Assembly: GCA_900313015.1 (NCBI GenBank)
Contig: OMPR01000013.1
Location: 746,850-810,849 of the forward strand
Direction: 5' to 3'
DNA: 64,000 nt
Origin: Rhodobacteraceae bacterium EL53
GTDB lineage: Bacteria; Pseudomonadota; Alphaproteobacteria; Rhodobacterales; Rhodobacteraceae
The number at the start of each line of letters is the position of its first letter. Position 1 is the first letter of the stretch. The notes under the pieces are model-generated. The model saw only the letters and a list, made by a program, of their open reading frames with translations, searched no databases and had not been told where the DNA came from. Positions 1-8,497 of the stretch are shown piece by piece. Both the position numbers and the translations under genes were made by a program.

Positions 1-2
1 AT

Positions 3-1427
3 TTCATGCGCGGCAGCCGGATGTACGAGGACAAGGTCTACTGCTGCACCAAAGAACTTTGGTCGCTGATCCCATTTGACGAATATGGGTCTTGCTTGGA
101 TGATCACGAGCGCAATCGTGAAGAATGCGACGTCGACACGGTAGTCCGTCTCCTGCACGCAGATGGCGAAAAAGACAGCGGCCACGACCTTGGCTTGGGC
201 CCCGTCGAAACCGTTCAGATGGCGCGCTTGATGGCAATACCGGAGTCGGCGATTCCAGCTGACGCCAAAATAACCGAATATTTCAGCGAAGCCTTTTTCC
301 GCAGTAATTACTGGTATATGTGGCGCGCTCTATTCGCCTTCCAGCCCTGGCATTCGGCGGTCGAAATGCGCCGTTATATGCGTCTCTTCTTCCACCGTAT
401 GTCCGACATGGAGAAGATGACCTCTCTCGAACGTACCCGCTATACGAATTACCACTCCTTCGTCCTGCCTGCTATCCGTCTCCTGACCGAGAAGGGAGTG
501 AACATCCACTATGGCTGTCGTATCACGGACGTGGACTTCAAAGTCAGCGGCGAGCATCGGTGGATTGAGCGCCTGTTCCTGCAGACCGCTGCAGGCGAGC
601 CCATGGAAGCGATCGAGGTTCGGCCTCATGACCGGGCGTTCCTGACAATAGGCTCGATCGTATCCAACCACGAATATGGTTCGCACGATCAACCTGTCTC
701 AATGAAGCCTCCGGAGAAGCCAGGTGGAGGCTATTTGCTCTGGCAGAAAATAGTCGCGAAGCAACCTGATCTGGGGCGTCCCGAGCGTTTCCTGCGCGAT
801 ATATCTCTTTCAAGGATGATGCATTTCACAGTGACTTTCCGTGGCAACCTGTTTGAGCGAAAGTTCCAATGGCTCGTTGAACGGCAGATGGGGCGGCAAA
901 GCCCATTACCACTGACACAATCGCCCTGGATCATGCATCTTCACACCTATCGGCAGCCCTTTTTTCCTGGCCAAGCTGCAGACACTTGCGTGATTTGGGT
1001 ATCGGCGCTGGGTGAGGACAACAAAGGGCAATTTGTACAAAAGCCCATGTATGAGTGCACGGGGCGCGAGATGTTGGAGGAACTTCTGGGTCATCTCTGG
1101 GGCGACCTTGAAGAAGACGAGAAAGCAGAACTCCTCGAGACTTCGTATTGTGTCCCCTGTCGCTTGCCCTATGGCATCTCTCAGTTCTTGCCCCGGGCGG
1201 ATGGTGACCGACCACCTGTAGTTCCAGAAGGTTCACAGAATTTCGCGTTGTTGGGGCAGTTTGTGGAGATCCCCGACGGGATCGTCTTCACCACAGAGTA
1301 TAGTGTTCTTGGTGCTATCTTGGCGATTAAGGGGCTGGTAGATTCCTCGATCGAGCCCCCTGCGATGTACTTTGGTCAACATGACCCATGGACGAACCTA
1401 GCGACGGCCAAGGCGATCCTGAGATAA
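3..1427 (+). CDS. Oleate hydratase, C-terminal part (5' end off the window)
   Basis: This is the last ~474 residues of an oleate hydratase (myosin-cross-reactive antigen family), a flavoenzyme that adds water across the cis-9 double bond of unsaturated fatty acids. The reading frame is open to the first bases of the window, so the FAD-binding N-terminus lies outside. Family marks visible are the segment FMRGSRMYED near the start, FFRSNYWYMWRALFAFQPWHS (read in two parts: FRSNYWYMWR, then LFAFQPWHSAVE) around residues 100-120, and GQFVEIPDGIVFTTEYSV near the end, all characteristic of the family. Family members are usually about 550-650 residues, so roughly a fifth is missing. The gene downstream is a methyltransferase 680 bases away, so no operon partner is evident. 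The family call is confident; substrate preference cannot be judged. Confidence 0.9.
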   Translation, partial: FMRGSRMYEDKVYCCTKELWSLIPFDEYGSCLDDHERNREECDVDTVVRLLHADGEKDSGHDLGLGPVETVQMARLMAIPESAIPADAKITEYFSEAFFRSNYWYMWRALFAFQPWHSAVEMRRYMRLFFHRMSDMEKMTSLERTRYTNYHSFVLPAIRLLTEKGVNIHYGCRITDVDFKVSGEHRWIERLFLQTAAGEPMEAIEVRPHDRAFLTIGSIVSNHEYGSHDQPVSMKPPEKPGGGYLLWQKIVAKQPDLGRPERFLRDISLSRMMHFTVTFRGNLFERKFQWLVERQMGRQSPLPLTQSPWIMHLHTYRQPFFPGQAADTCVIWVSALGEDNKGQFVQKPMYECTGREMLEELLGHLWGDLEEDEKAELLETSYCVPCRLPYGISQFLPRADGDRPPVVPEGSQNFALLGQFVEIPDGIVFTTEYSVLGAILAIKGLVDSSIEPPAMYFGQHDPWTNLATAKAILR

Positions 1428-1633
1428 GGCGGCGTTATAGCCCTATCAAAATGGTGACACTAGACTGCTGGCCACAAGCGCCACCTAACCGGAGATTGGT
1501 AATCACAGCCTGACAGTTCGTAGATGCGCATTCTGCACACACTAGTGATATCATCTGGCTTCAGGAGAATTGCGTTGGTCAGAGATTTACGCACAACCTT
1601 GAGATCCTTTATGGATCGCGCTGATGCAATGAT

Positions 1634-1711
1634 CTAGGCACCACTGAGCGGTCCGAGTTTGGAGCTGATCAATGTCTGGGCGTCATTGCTGGCTGTGCGC
1701 ACTTTTGCCAT
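1634..1711 (-). CDS. Possible 25-residue small ORF with a near-perfect ribosome-binding site
   Basis: On the minus strand an ATG at 1711 follows an unusually complete Shine-Dalgarno sequence (AAAGGAGGTGACC, 1715-1727). The frame reads MAKVRTASNDAQTLISSKL and closes with TAG at 1634-1636. Beyond that stop the frame stays open for about 60 more codons with a charged, helical look (KDLKVVRKSLTNAILLKPDD), so it may be the start of a gene broken by one nonsense codon rather than a true microprotein. I do not recognise the product. The rest of 1428-2108 holds no other confident gene. Confidence 0.3.
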   Translation of the reverse strand: MAKVRTASNDAQTLISSKLGPLSGA

Positions 1712-1874
1712 TAAGGTCACCTCCTTTTGATTGAGTTGTTTCAATGTGTTTGGTGAAAAACGGATTGCAGCGCCTCGGTCATTGTTCACGACGCGAGTTG
1801 GGCTTTAAAAGATCACGCCGGTACCCATCTCTTTTGCTACCACAACCACGTCTTTGAGGTGGCTTGCGAGCAAC

Positions 1875-2054
1875 TCACTGCCTTAAGAGCGTGTAAGAAG
1901 CAAAGCCCATGAGGTCGACGCCACGCGTGAATATCAGATCAGTTACCATGCAAACATAAACCAGGAACAATACAGCGGCGTAACCAGGAAATGCGTCTTG
2001 ATGAATGGCCATGCTGGCGAGTTTCTGTTTCGGGCGATAAAGACCGTGTTTCAT
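1875..2054 (-). CDS. Possible small single-helix membrane protein (59 residues)
   Basis: A minus-strand frame from ATG at 2054 to a stop at 1875 encodes MKHGLYRPKQKLASMAIHQD followed by a hydrophobic stretch (YAAVLFLVYVCMVTDLIF) that would make one membrane helix, and a short tail. No family is recognised. The frame is open further upstream but runs into the opposite-strand methyltransferase, so the ATG at 2054 is the sensible start. No strong ribosome-binding site is visible. It may be a remnant of a longer membrane protein. Confidence 0.25.
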   Translation of the reverse strand: MKHGLYRPKQKLASMAIHQDAFPGYAAVLFLVYVCMVTDLIFTRGVDLMGFASYTLLRQ

Positions 2055-2108
2055 GACTAAGTCTTGGCAAAGGTTTTCCGCCTCCACTTTTGGCACTATA
2101 GATGAAAC

Positions 2109-2885
2109 ATGCTGAGGTTTGATGAAGCGACGACCAAACTCCTTGAAATTGCCTATCAGGGTGGTGATGTCAGCCGACGCAGGAGGATGGCATTTGATGC
2201 CCTGCATCTGTCCGAGGGAGATGTCGTCGCCGATATCGGTTGCGGCAACGGGCTTTTGACGGAAGAGATTGCACGCGCTATCGGTGCGAGCGGACGGGTC
2301 ATTGGCATTGATCCCAGCGCGGACATGCGCACTCCGGCAGCAAATAGGTGCGCCGCGTTCCCGAACGCTCAGATCAAAGATGGATTGGCCGATGTGCTGC
2401 CACTCCACGACGGGGAAGCGGATAAAGCCGTCGCTGTTCAGGTTCTTGAGTACCTCTCTGATATTCCAGCCGCCATTCGCGAAGCGCATCGTGTTCTAAG
2501 GACGGGTGGTCGATTCATCGCCGTTGATACAGGATGCAAAACACTGGATTGGTTTTCCGAGGATGAAGATCGCATGCGCTGTGTTCAGGATGCGTGGGAT
2601 CATCACTACATTGAACCACGCGTCGCCGCACTTTGGCCTCGGCTCACGCGGGATGCTGGGTTCTTCTCCGTCGAAGTCGAACCTTTCACCTTCTGCGACG
2701 TCACCCTTCGTCCTGATGGCATAGCTTTCATGCTGATGCATCTAATGTCGCGATATGCTGCGGAAAATGGATACATGAGTACGAAGGAAACCAAAGCTTG
2801 GTTTGACGAACAGATTGATCTCGCAAGGCAAGGGCGGTTTTTCTTCTCGCTGACCTACTATAGGATGAGTGCGATCAAAGCTTAG
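2109..2885 (+). CDS. Class I SAM-dependent methyltransferase
   Basis: A 258-residue protein of the UbiE/Methyltransf_11 type. The SAM-binding motif I is plain (VVADIGCGNGLL, about residues 38-49), followed by VIGIDPSADM (motif II) and LPLHDGEADKAVAVQVLEYL (post I/motif IV region), with HRVLRTGGRFIAVDTG after it. Such proteins methylate small molecules or proteins in the cytoplasm. The substrate cannot be read from the sequence. The acetyltransferase at 2895 begins 9 bases after the stop, so the two are probably co-transcribed. The start is preceded by only a weak ribosome-binding site. The class is confident, the specific role unknown. Confidence 0.85.
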   Translation: MLRFDEATTKLLEIAYQGGDVSRRRRMAFDALHLSEGDVVADIGCGNGLLTEEIARAIGASGRVIGIDPSADMRTPAANRCAAFPNAQIKDGLADVLPLHDGEADKAVAVQVLEYLSDIPAAIREAHRVLRTGGRFIAVDTGCKTLDWFSEDEDRMRCVQDAWDHHYIEPRVAALWPRLTRDAGFFSVEVEPFTFCDVTLRPDGIAFMLMHLMSRYAAENGYMSTKETKAWFDEQIDLARQGRFFFSLTYYRMSAIKA

Positions 2886-2894
2886 TGGTAACAG

Positions 2895-3380
2895 ATGCAT
2901 ATGTTTCGAAACGCCCGGCCAACTGACGTAGATAGCTGCTTCGATATTGAGACCTCCGCTTACGAAGGCGATGAGGCTGCGACCCATGAAAAGATTTCGA
3001 AACGGATCAGGATCTATCCCGAAGGTTTTCTTGTGCTTGAAATAGACAGCACAGTGGTTGGATTTATCAATTGCGGGTGCGCGGACGAGGTGGAGATGTC
3101 GGACGAAGATTTCAAGGAACTAATCGGCCACGACCCAGACGCTCCGAATGTCGTGATTATGTCTGTCGTAGTTGATCCTGCACACCAAGGCAGAGGGTTC
3201 TCACGGAAACTGATGGACGAGTTTGTCGAGCATATGCGGCAGATGGGCAAGGCGACGATCCACCTGATGTGTAAAGAGCACCATGTGCCGCTCTATGAGA
3301 AGTTCGGATATCGATATTTGCGACCGTCAGCCTCTGATCATGGTGGAATGACATGGCATGAAATGTCCATGACACTCTAG
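2895..3380 (+). CDS. GNAT-family N-acetyltransferase
   Basis: A 161-residue acetyl-CoA-dependent acetyltransferase. It begins FRNARPTDVDSCFDIETSAY, a typical GNAT opening. The acetyl-CoA pyrophosphate loop is in VVDPAHQGRGFSRKLMDEF (around residues 95-113, Q-G-R-G-F), and the C-terminal HVPLYEKFGYRY is the usual fold-closing strand and helix. The overall pattern resembles arylalkylamine (serotonin) N-acetyltransferase-like members, which act on small amines. It lies 9 bases behind the methyltransferase and probably shares its transcript, so the pair may modify the same compound in two steps, but this is inference. Confidence 0.85.
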   Translation: MHMFRNARPTDVDSCFDIETSAYEGDEAATHEKISKRIRIYPEGFLVLEIDSTVVGFINCGCADEVEMSDEDFKELIGHDPDAPNVVIMSVVVDPAHQGRGFSRKLMDEFVEHMRQMGKATIHLMCKEHHVPLYEKFGYRYLRPSASDHGGMTWHEMSMTL

Positions 3381-3493
3381 AAACGCGCTTTTAAAAAGGT
3401 AAACGAAACGACCGTTTTTGAACATCGGTCTATCAGAGCGCGCAACCCCCGGGGCCAGAGCCGCGATGCCGCGCAAAGCTCTGGAGACGAGGC

Positions 3494-3916
3494 CTATTCG
3501 GCGGGTTTTGGTCGACCCTCGTGGTCTTGGAACGGGTGGCTTTCTGTGCTGCCGACGCCATGGCGAAGAATGACGAAGGCGAAGAGCGCCATGGAAATTA
3601 CCGCCAGAACAGAGCCAACCTGAGCTAAAGTCTCGCTCTGATCTGCAATCGCCAAAGCAATACCTGGCGTGAGGACGACAACCGTCACGAACGCTAGCCC
3701 AAAATGGACAACTGCCAATCGGCTTTCAGCGGCCATCGGCGTCAAGGCATAGTAGGTTCCAAATATCGACATCGAGACAAACCCTATCAAGTTCAAGTGG
3801 CCATGCGCAGGTGACAGCGTGTGATCGTGGCTTGCAGACATCTGGATGCCCCATATCATACCGCACAGAGCGAATATTGCGGCGGTTGCAAAGAACCATG
3901 TAGGTAGTTTTTTCAT
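3494..3916 (-). CDS. Four-helix membrane protein resembling a cytochrome oxidase subunit I fragment family
   Basis: A 140-residue integral membrane protein with four hydrophobic segments (about residues 7-26, 42-60, 68-92 and 101-118). The second begins AHGHLNLIGFVSMSIFGTYY, whose histidines and glycine pattern resemble the small proteins often annotated as cbb3-type cytochrome oxidase subunit I-like or heme-copper-like. The four-helix length is far too short for a real oxidase subunit (about 450-550 residues). A ribosome-binding site (AAGGAGTGAG) sits just ahead of the ATG. It is 60 bases from the cupin gene on the same strand and could be co-transcribed with it. Function unknown; heme binding is a guess. 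Confidence 0.7.
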   Translation of the reverse strand: MKKLPTWFFATAAIFALCGMIWGIQMSASHDHTLSPAHGHLNLIGFVSMSIFGTYYALTPMAAESRLAVVHFGLAFVTVVVLTPGIALAIADQSETLAQVGSVLAVISMALFAFVILRHGVGSTESHPFQDHEGRPKPAE

Positions 3917-3976
3917 TTCTCACTCCTTGCATTTGCGGCCTGATGTCGACCTGTCTAGATCAGGTTATTTCGCAGT

Positions 3977-4432
3977 CTATTCTGGGCCGACGATGGTCAT
4001 TCCGACTTCGCCGGCAACTTTGAGCACGGCGCCTAAGTCGGGTTCTCTGGGCGTTGGCAGCTTGGTCTGATCGTCAGGGAGGACCGTCCCCAGCCCAGTA
4101 AAAAACGCCTCGTGCATATGCCCAGGTGCGTTCAAAATGAGCACTCTTGCCGGACTGTCTCCGATAGCTTTAAACGCGTGGACTGCGCCGTCCGGGATTG
4201 CGATATAGTCGCCTGGCTCTGCAGGATATTCACCACCGTCGATCACGAACATGATCTGGCCGTCGAGTACGAAGAAGCCTTCGGTTTCACCTGCATGGTG
4301 GTTCGGTGGCGCTCCGGCACCAACTGGTACGGTGCACTCGACGAGGCAGAACTTGCCATCAACCTCCGACGGAAAGGCGTGAAACTTCGTCAGAATATTC
4401 AGAACGTTATATGTGCGCGGGCGGGTCGCCAT
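3977..4432 (-). CDS. Cupin-domain protein
   Basis: A 151-residue single-cupin protein. Cupin motif 1 is seen as HHAGETEGFFVLDGQIMFVI (two adjacent histidines and the glutamate that bind metal), and motif 2 as PGDYIAIPDGAVHAFKAIG. Small cupins of this kind include quercetin 2,3-dioxygenase-like enzymes and sugar or stress sensors, so the exact activity is open. I chose the ATG at 4432 because GAGGA sits six bases upstream; an in-frame ATG at 4444 is the alternative. It is divergent from the TetR gene at 4537, with an inverted repeat between them, so it is a likely target of that repressor. Confidence 0.8.
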   Translation of the reverse strand: MATRPRTYNVLNILTKFHAFPSEVDGKFCLVECTVPVGAGAPPNHHAGETEGFFVLDGQIMFVIDGGEYPAEPGDYIAIPDGAVHAFKAIGDSPARVLILNAPGHMHEAFFTGLGTVLPDDQTKLPTPREPDLGAVLKVAGEVGMTIVGPE

Positions 4433-4477
4433 GTCGGTCCTCATTTGCTTGACTGATTCTGTCGATAATGATACATC

Positions 4478-4494
4478 TGTCTCAAAATAAGACA
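4478..4494. promoter_or_regulatory. Inverted repeat, likely TetR operator between divergent cupin and tetR genes
   Basis: TGTCT and AGACA arms flank a 7-base centre in the 104-base divergent intergenic region. A second partial copy (GTGTCTCACGAAGAGAGAC) lies next to it. The repeat overlaps a plausible leftward promoter (TTGTCT, 16 bases, TATCAT). This layout is typical of local TetR control, but binding is inferred. Confidence 0.5.
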
Positions 4495-4536
4495 AGTGTC
4501 TCACGAAGAGAGACCGTAAACATATAAAGATATAGC

Positions 4537-5130
4537 ATGACCAAACCTCACATTCGAACCGCCCAACAGGAGAGAACGCGACAAGCGATCCTTGAGGGTG
4601 CCAGACAATTGTTGTCCGAAGGGAAAACCGTGACGGTCACTGCAGCCGCTGCCGAAAATGGCGTGTCAAAGGCGACGAGTTACCGGTACTTTTCCGATGC
4701 AAGCGTTCTTGTCGCCGAGGCAGTCCTAGATGTCTCGGTGAAGCCCTATGAAGCAGTCATTGCCGATGCGCAGGATTTGCGCAGTAAGCTAAAAGCAATT
4801 TGCCTGTACTATCTTGATCTTTCCCTACAGAACGAAGCGGGTTTTCGGCAGTTTCTAGCGGCGGCGATGACGGGGTGGCGAGCTGGAAGCACGGCAACTG
4901 CCCGTGGCGGTCGCCGCATCAAGATGTTTCGGCAGGCGTTGTCAGAGCACGATACCGGATTGTCCAGCGAACAGAGCGACATCCTTGTGCGCGCCTTGTC
5001 CGCCTCCACCGGTCTGGAAGCTATGATCGCCCTGATCGATGTCGCAGGCGCGACACCGCAACAAGCGCGTGAAACAACAGCTTTCATGGTTGATGCGATC
5101 ATCGATCGAACGTTTGAAAAGGCATGCTAA
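4537..5130 (+). CDS. TetR-family transcriptional regulator
   Basis: A 197-residue repressor. The N-terminal helix-turn-helix is clear: RTRQAILEGARQLLSEG, then VTVTAAAAENGVSKATSYRY with the usual SKATSYRYF recognition helix near residues 45-55. The rest is the helical ligand-binding domain, whose ligand is unknown. It faces the cupin gene across a short region with an inverted repeat, so it probably represses the cupin gene (and perhaps itself). The ATG has no strong ribosome-binding site. Family certain; target inferred from position. Confidence 0.88.
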   Translation: MTKPHIRTAQQERTRQAILEGARQLLSEGKTVTVTAAAAENGVSKATSYRYFSDASVLVAEAVLDVSVKPYEAVIADAQDLRSKLKAICLYYLDLSLQNEAGFRQFLAAAMTGWRAGSTATARGGRRIKMFRQALSEHDTGLSSEQSDILVRALSASTGLEAMIALIDVAGATPQQARETTAFMVDAIIDRTFEKAC

Positions 5131-5213
5131 GTAGGTCTGCTATCAGACGAATGTTATGCCAAGACCCATCAGTAGAACACTAATATTCGCAAAGTCAGAG
5201 GACACATTTAACG

Positions 5214-5466
5214 TCAAAAATGATCACTTTTAGCCTCTTCTTCGACAAACAACATCTGTTTGGCACAAGATAGCAATAAAATGCCGTGTTTAGTGAGTAC
5301 AAACTCGCCGTGGCAACGCTCAAACAAGGGCACCCGAAGTTCTTGCTCCAGGTTGGAAATACGCGTCGAGACCGATGGCTGAGGCAGTTGCAAACGGTCG
5401 GCGGCTTTGCGAAAGCCCCCTCAAACAGGCGACCCACAGGGAGATTCGGAGTTTTTCAAAGGTCAT
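5214..5466 (-). pseudogene. Frameshifted N-terminal remnant of a LysR-type regulator
   Basis: Read on the minus strand from an ATG at 5466, MTFEKLRISLWVACLRG is the start of a LysR DNA-binding domain. After a one-base frameshift in a G-rich run near 5416-5421 the match continues as FRKAADRLQLPQPSVSTRIS and NLEQELRVPLFER, the classical LysR winged helix. It stops at 5214-5216 after about 85 codons, whereas a full LysR protein has about 300 residues, so the effector domain is gone. It cannot make a working regulator. The 5467-5857 stretch beside it has no gene that I can support. Confidence 0.8.
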
Positions 5467-5857
5467 ACGGTATCCATATTTTACTGCCATGGCCGCAAAG
5501 AGATAGCTTCTTTTGTGTTAGGTTGAGCTATCCCGCCTTTTACTTTTCCATCGGGTTAAAAACGTTCCAAACTTATGCGCAACGAAGCAGGCATCGCCCA
5601 ACAATTATATAAGTCAGTTGTAGCTCGCGTTGCAGAGCTCCGCCTCAACCGCGTAAATGCCCATTTCCGGCATTGTCGCGCATAACGGCTTTGTTCACTT
5701 TTCGATGTGAGTTGCTTTTAGAGTCGAGTTGGAACTGGCGAGCTCTATCGCCCTAGCCAGTTGAAGGGCAGCAATGCGCAGAAAGTCGCGCGCACGGGCC
5801 AAACCCGGCTTTGCGGATGGCTGCAAGATGCCGTAACGGAGCGATATGTGGATCAGC
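5467..5857. other. Gene-free stretch
   Basis: About 390 bases between the LysR remnant and the AraC gene. Short open frames exist but none has a start signal or a recognisable product. I see no repeat or RNA gene here. Confidence 0.5.
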
Positions 5858-6877
5858 TTAAGGCTTTTCCTCTGTCGCACTGATGCGGAATTGCGTCGGA
5901 TTCATTCCTGTTTGAGAGCGGAAGAAACGTGTAAAATGGGCCTTGTCCGAGTACCCCAGTGAAACACCGATGCGTGCCACGTTTTGCGTGGTTTCTTTCA
6001 AGCGCTCCTTGGCCACGTCTATCTTTAGACGCTTTATCTCACGTGGCAATGTTGTGCCGTGATGTTTCAAAGCCTTGAGAAATAATTCAGGATCGATGCC
6101 AAGAAGCTTGGCGATTGGCTCGGGTTCCAGATCCATCTCGTTCAGTTTGTCCCGTAAGGCAGATCGCATCACGGCCACCACACTAACATCCTGTTCAGAT
6201 GACACGGATTGTACCAAAGGGAAGCGAGGTTCCAGAACAACATCTTCATGCAACCACGCAGTCGGGAAGCTGATTTGCATGCCAGGGTCAGGCCCGAAAC
6301 GGGCCTTTATCCCGTTATAGCTTGACGGTACGCCGACGATATAGCGGCTTTCGCAGGTTACAACCGTAGGGTCCCAGTTCGTACCGGATACGGATTGCAG
6401 CAAACGCACATAAACAGCTGTCCCAAATCCTGTGACCTGAACTGGCGGCACCGAGGGCTCTTGCTGTCGCGCGATCCGGTAGATTGATCTGTCGGCTTCA
6501 ACGACAAGACTATGAAGAACAGAGCTGGATTCGCGGGGCACCAAGCGCACAAAATCGGAAAAGAACCTGAACAAGGTAGATCGTGACTGAAGCGCATTGG
6601 CAAACGGCGGCCACGCTCTTAGATCAAATGTTTCGCCAACATGGACGCCAAGGTATCGGTCGCCAGCGCGTTCGGAAAGTTTGTTAAGCAGTCCAAAAAT
6701 TAGTTCCGAATGCACATAGATATTGGCGTCGCGCATCAAATCTTCGCTTACGCCAAACTCTTCTAATGTCAGGCGCGGGTTGATGTCGCGCGCTTTCAGA
6801 TAGTCCAAAAAAGGCAGTGCTAGCGCCAGCCGGATGAAACCTTCCTGATGGGCTTGCGAAATGGTGGTATGCGGCAT
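5858..6877 (-). CDS. AraC-family transcriptional regulator
   Basis: A 339-residue activator of the OruR/ArgR-like AraC subgroup: an N-terminal effector domain (about residues 15-200, beginning LALPFLDYLKARDINPRLTL) and a C-terminal double helix-turn-helix with IGVSLGYSDKAHFTRFFRSQ and TGMNPTQFR (about residues 305-335). The ATG at 6877 is chosen because AGGAGGT lies directly ahead; an in-frame GTG at 6883 is less well placed. It is divergent from the amidohydrolase-porin pair at 7029-9697, with 151 bases between, so it most likely activates that operon in response to a compound the operon handles. Confidence 0.88.
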   Translation of the reverse strand: MPHTTISQAHQEGFIRLALALPFLDYLKARDINPRLTLEEFGVSEDLMRDANIYVHSELIFGLLNKLSERAGDRYLGVHVGETFDLRAWPPFANALQSRSTLFRFFSDFVRLVPRESSSVLHSLVVEADRSIYRIARQQEPSVPPVQVTGFGTAVYVRLLQSVSGTNWDPTVVTCESRYIVGVPSSYNGIKARFGPDPGMQISFPTAWLHEDVVLEPRFPLVQSVSSEQDVSVVAVMRSALRDKLNEMDLEPEPIAKLLGIDPELFLKALKHHGTTLPREIKRLKIDVAKERLKETTQNVARIGVSLGYSDKAHFTRFFRSQTGMNPTQFRISATEEKP

Positions 6878-7028
6878 GGGCACCTCCTGGACTTAGAATA
6901 AACGGAATTTCTGTCGATTGTTGCCAGTTTTGCTTTCAAAACCATCTTTATTGAAGGAAAAGTGGCCACCTAACCCTCAGTCGATCTGCTAGGCTCATCT
7001 GAAGTTTTTGACAGGGGAGGTCAATTTA

Positions 7029-8420
7029 ATGCCCATTTCAATCAAAACGGCGGTGGTTGCTGCGAGCGTCGCGCTCGCCCCGCTCAGCATCGCGCAGGCG
7101 CAGGAAGATGCGCGGCAACAGGTTCTGTTCACCAATGTTCATGTCTTTGACGGTATCAACGAAGCGCGGATCGAAAATGCGAACGTTCTGGTTGAGGGCA
7201 ACCTGATCAAAACAATCTCGACCGATGACATAAGTCCTGGCACTGCTACAGTGATCGACGGCGGAGGCCGGACGCTGACCCCCGGATTTATCGACAATCA
7301 CGTGCACCTGATGCTGCCGGGTCCGACATTGCCATCGATGGAAGCGAACAGCACCTGGGAAGACCTCGCGATCGCGGGCGTTGCGTCTGCCGAGATGTAT
7401 CTCATGCAGGGATTCACAACCGTTCGCGATGCGGGAGGCCAGAACGGCGGCTTGCAACGCGCCATCAATGCCGGAACGATTATCGGGCCACGCGTTTACC
7501 CGTCCGGCGCTTTTCTCGGAACGAGAGGCGGACACGCGGATTTCGCGAATTACACCTCACCGGTAGGGGAGTCCTCCAATTTCAGCCGCTTGAACATGGC
7601 ACAGGAAGTTGACAGCGTGGCGGATGTTCAAAAATTTGGGCGCAACAATTTCCGTATGGGGGCCAGCCAACTGAAGTTCATGCAGTCGGGAGGCGTAGTG
7701 TCGGCATTTGATCCGTGGCAACTAATTGCAGGTTCTCAGGCCGAGATCGAAGCGGCTGTGCAGGTTGCCAACGAATATGGCAGCTATGTGATGGCGCATT
7801 CGTACCGGAAAGAGGCGATCCTCAACGCCTTGAACGCTGGTGTCCGTTCGATTGAACACGGCTTCATGTTCGATTGCGAGATATCTGCCCTGATGGCGGA
7901 AAAGGACGCTTACATCACGACAAACCTGACTGCGTTCGATCCAAATCTTTTCGACATCCCTGCCATCAACGAGGTTCCTGCAAGCTTGCGTAAGGCTAAA
8001 TCAGCCTCGGCAGCATTTGGTGACTACCTCGACAACATGCGAGAATGTCCGGCAAAGCGCGGCCATCACACGGACTGCGTAGGTACAGTTGATGCCTGCA
8101 ATATTCAGATTGCCTACGAAAAACATCTCGCGAACGAGTTCTTCGGTGCCTACACCTCGCTGGTTGCGATGACGTCGGTTGGCGGAGAGATCGCTGCAAT
8201 GACCGGGGATTTCATGAACCCCTATCCCGATGGCAAACTTGGCGTGATTGAAGAGGGCGCTTATGCCGATATCTTGTTGCTTGACGGAAACCCGCTGGAA
8301 GATTTCTCGGTCGTTGGCACAGGCGATCAATGGTTCGGTGCTGAGCCTCGGCCGGAAAGTCCAAAAAGCATTCGGATCATCATGAAAGACGGTATAATTT
8401 ACAAAAATACGCTGAACTGA
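7029..8420 (+). CDS. Secreted amidohydrolase-family metal hydrolase
   Basis: A 463-residue amidohydrolase with a Sec signal peptide (MPISIKTAVVAASVALAPLS, cleaved near AQAQ), so it acts outside the inner membrane. The metal-binding HVHLM motif follows GFIDN near residue 85, and later metal-ligand regions include MAHSYRKEAI, SIEHGFMFD and the C-terminal PYADILLLDGNPL-like strand (YADILLLDGNP). The family covers imidazolonepropionase-like and prolidase-like enzymes that cleave C-N bonds. The ATG at 7029 is preferred over one at 7008 because AGGGGAGG lies just before it. It heads a two-gene operon with the porin, under the divergent AraC regulator. Substrate not deducible. Confidence 0.85.
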   Translation: MPISIKTAVVAASVALAPLSIAQAQEDARQQVLFTNVHVFDGINEARIENANVLVEGNLIKTISTDDISPGTATVIDGGGRTLTPGFIDNHVHLMLPGPTLPSMEANSTWEDLAIAGVASAEMYLMQGFTTVRDAGGQNGGLQRAINAGTIIGPRVYPSGAFLGTRGGHADFANYTSPVGESSNFSRLNMAQEVDSVADVQKFGRNNFRMGASQLKFMQSGGVVSAFDPWQLIAGSQAEIEAAVQVANEYGSYVMAHSYRKEAILNALNAGVRSIEHGFMFDCEISALMAEKDAYITTNLTAFDPNLFDIPAINEVPASLRKAKSASAAFGDYLDNMRECPAKRGHHTDCVGTVDACNIQIAYEKHLANEFFGAYTSLVAMTSVGGEIAAMTGDFMNPYPDGKLGVIEEGAYADILLLDGNPLEDFSVVGTGDQWFGAEPRPESPKSIRIIMKDGIIYKNTLN

Positions 8421-8430
8421 TGAACCGGAG

Positions 8431-8455
8431 GGGCGGTCTTTTACCTCGGCCGCCC
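8431..8455 (+). promoter_or_regulatory. GC-rich hairpin between amidohydrolase and porin
   Basis: GGGCGG and CCGCCC arms flank a 13-base loop in the 77-base gap between the two genes. There is no T-run, so it is more likely an mRNA-stabilising or attenuating element than a full terminator. Confidence 0.35.
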
Positions 8456-8497
8456 TGATAAACATTACCCATCAAAAGCAATAAAGAGGGAAACATT

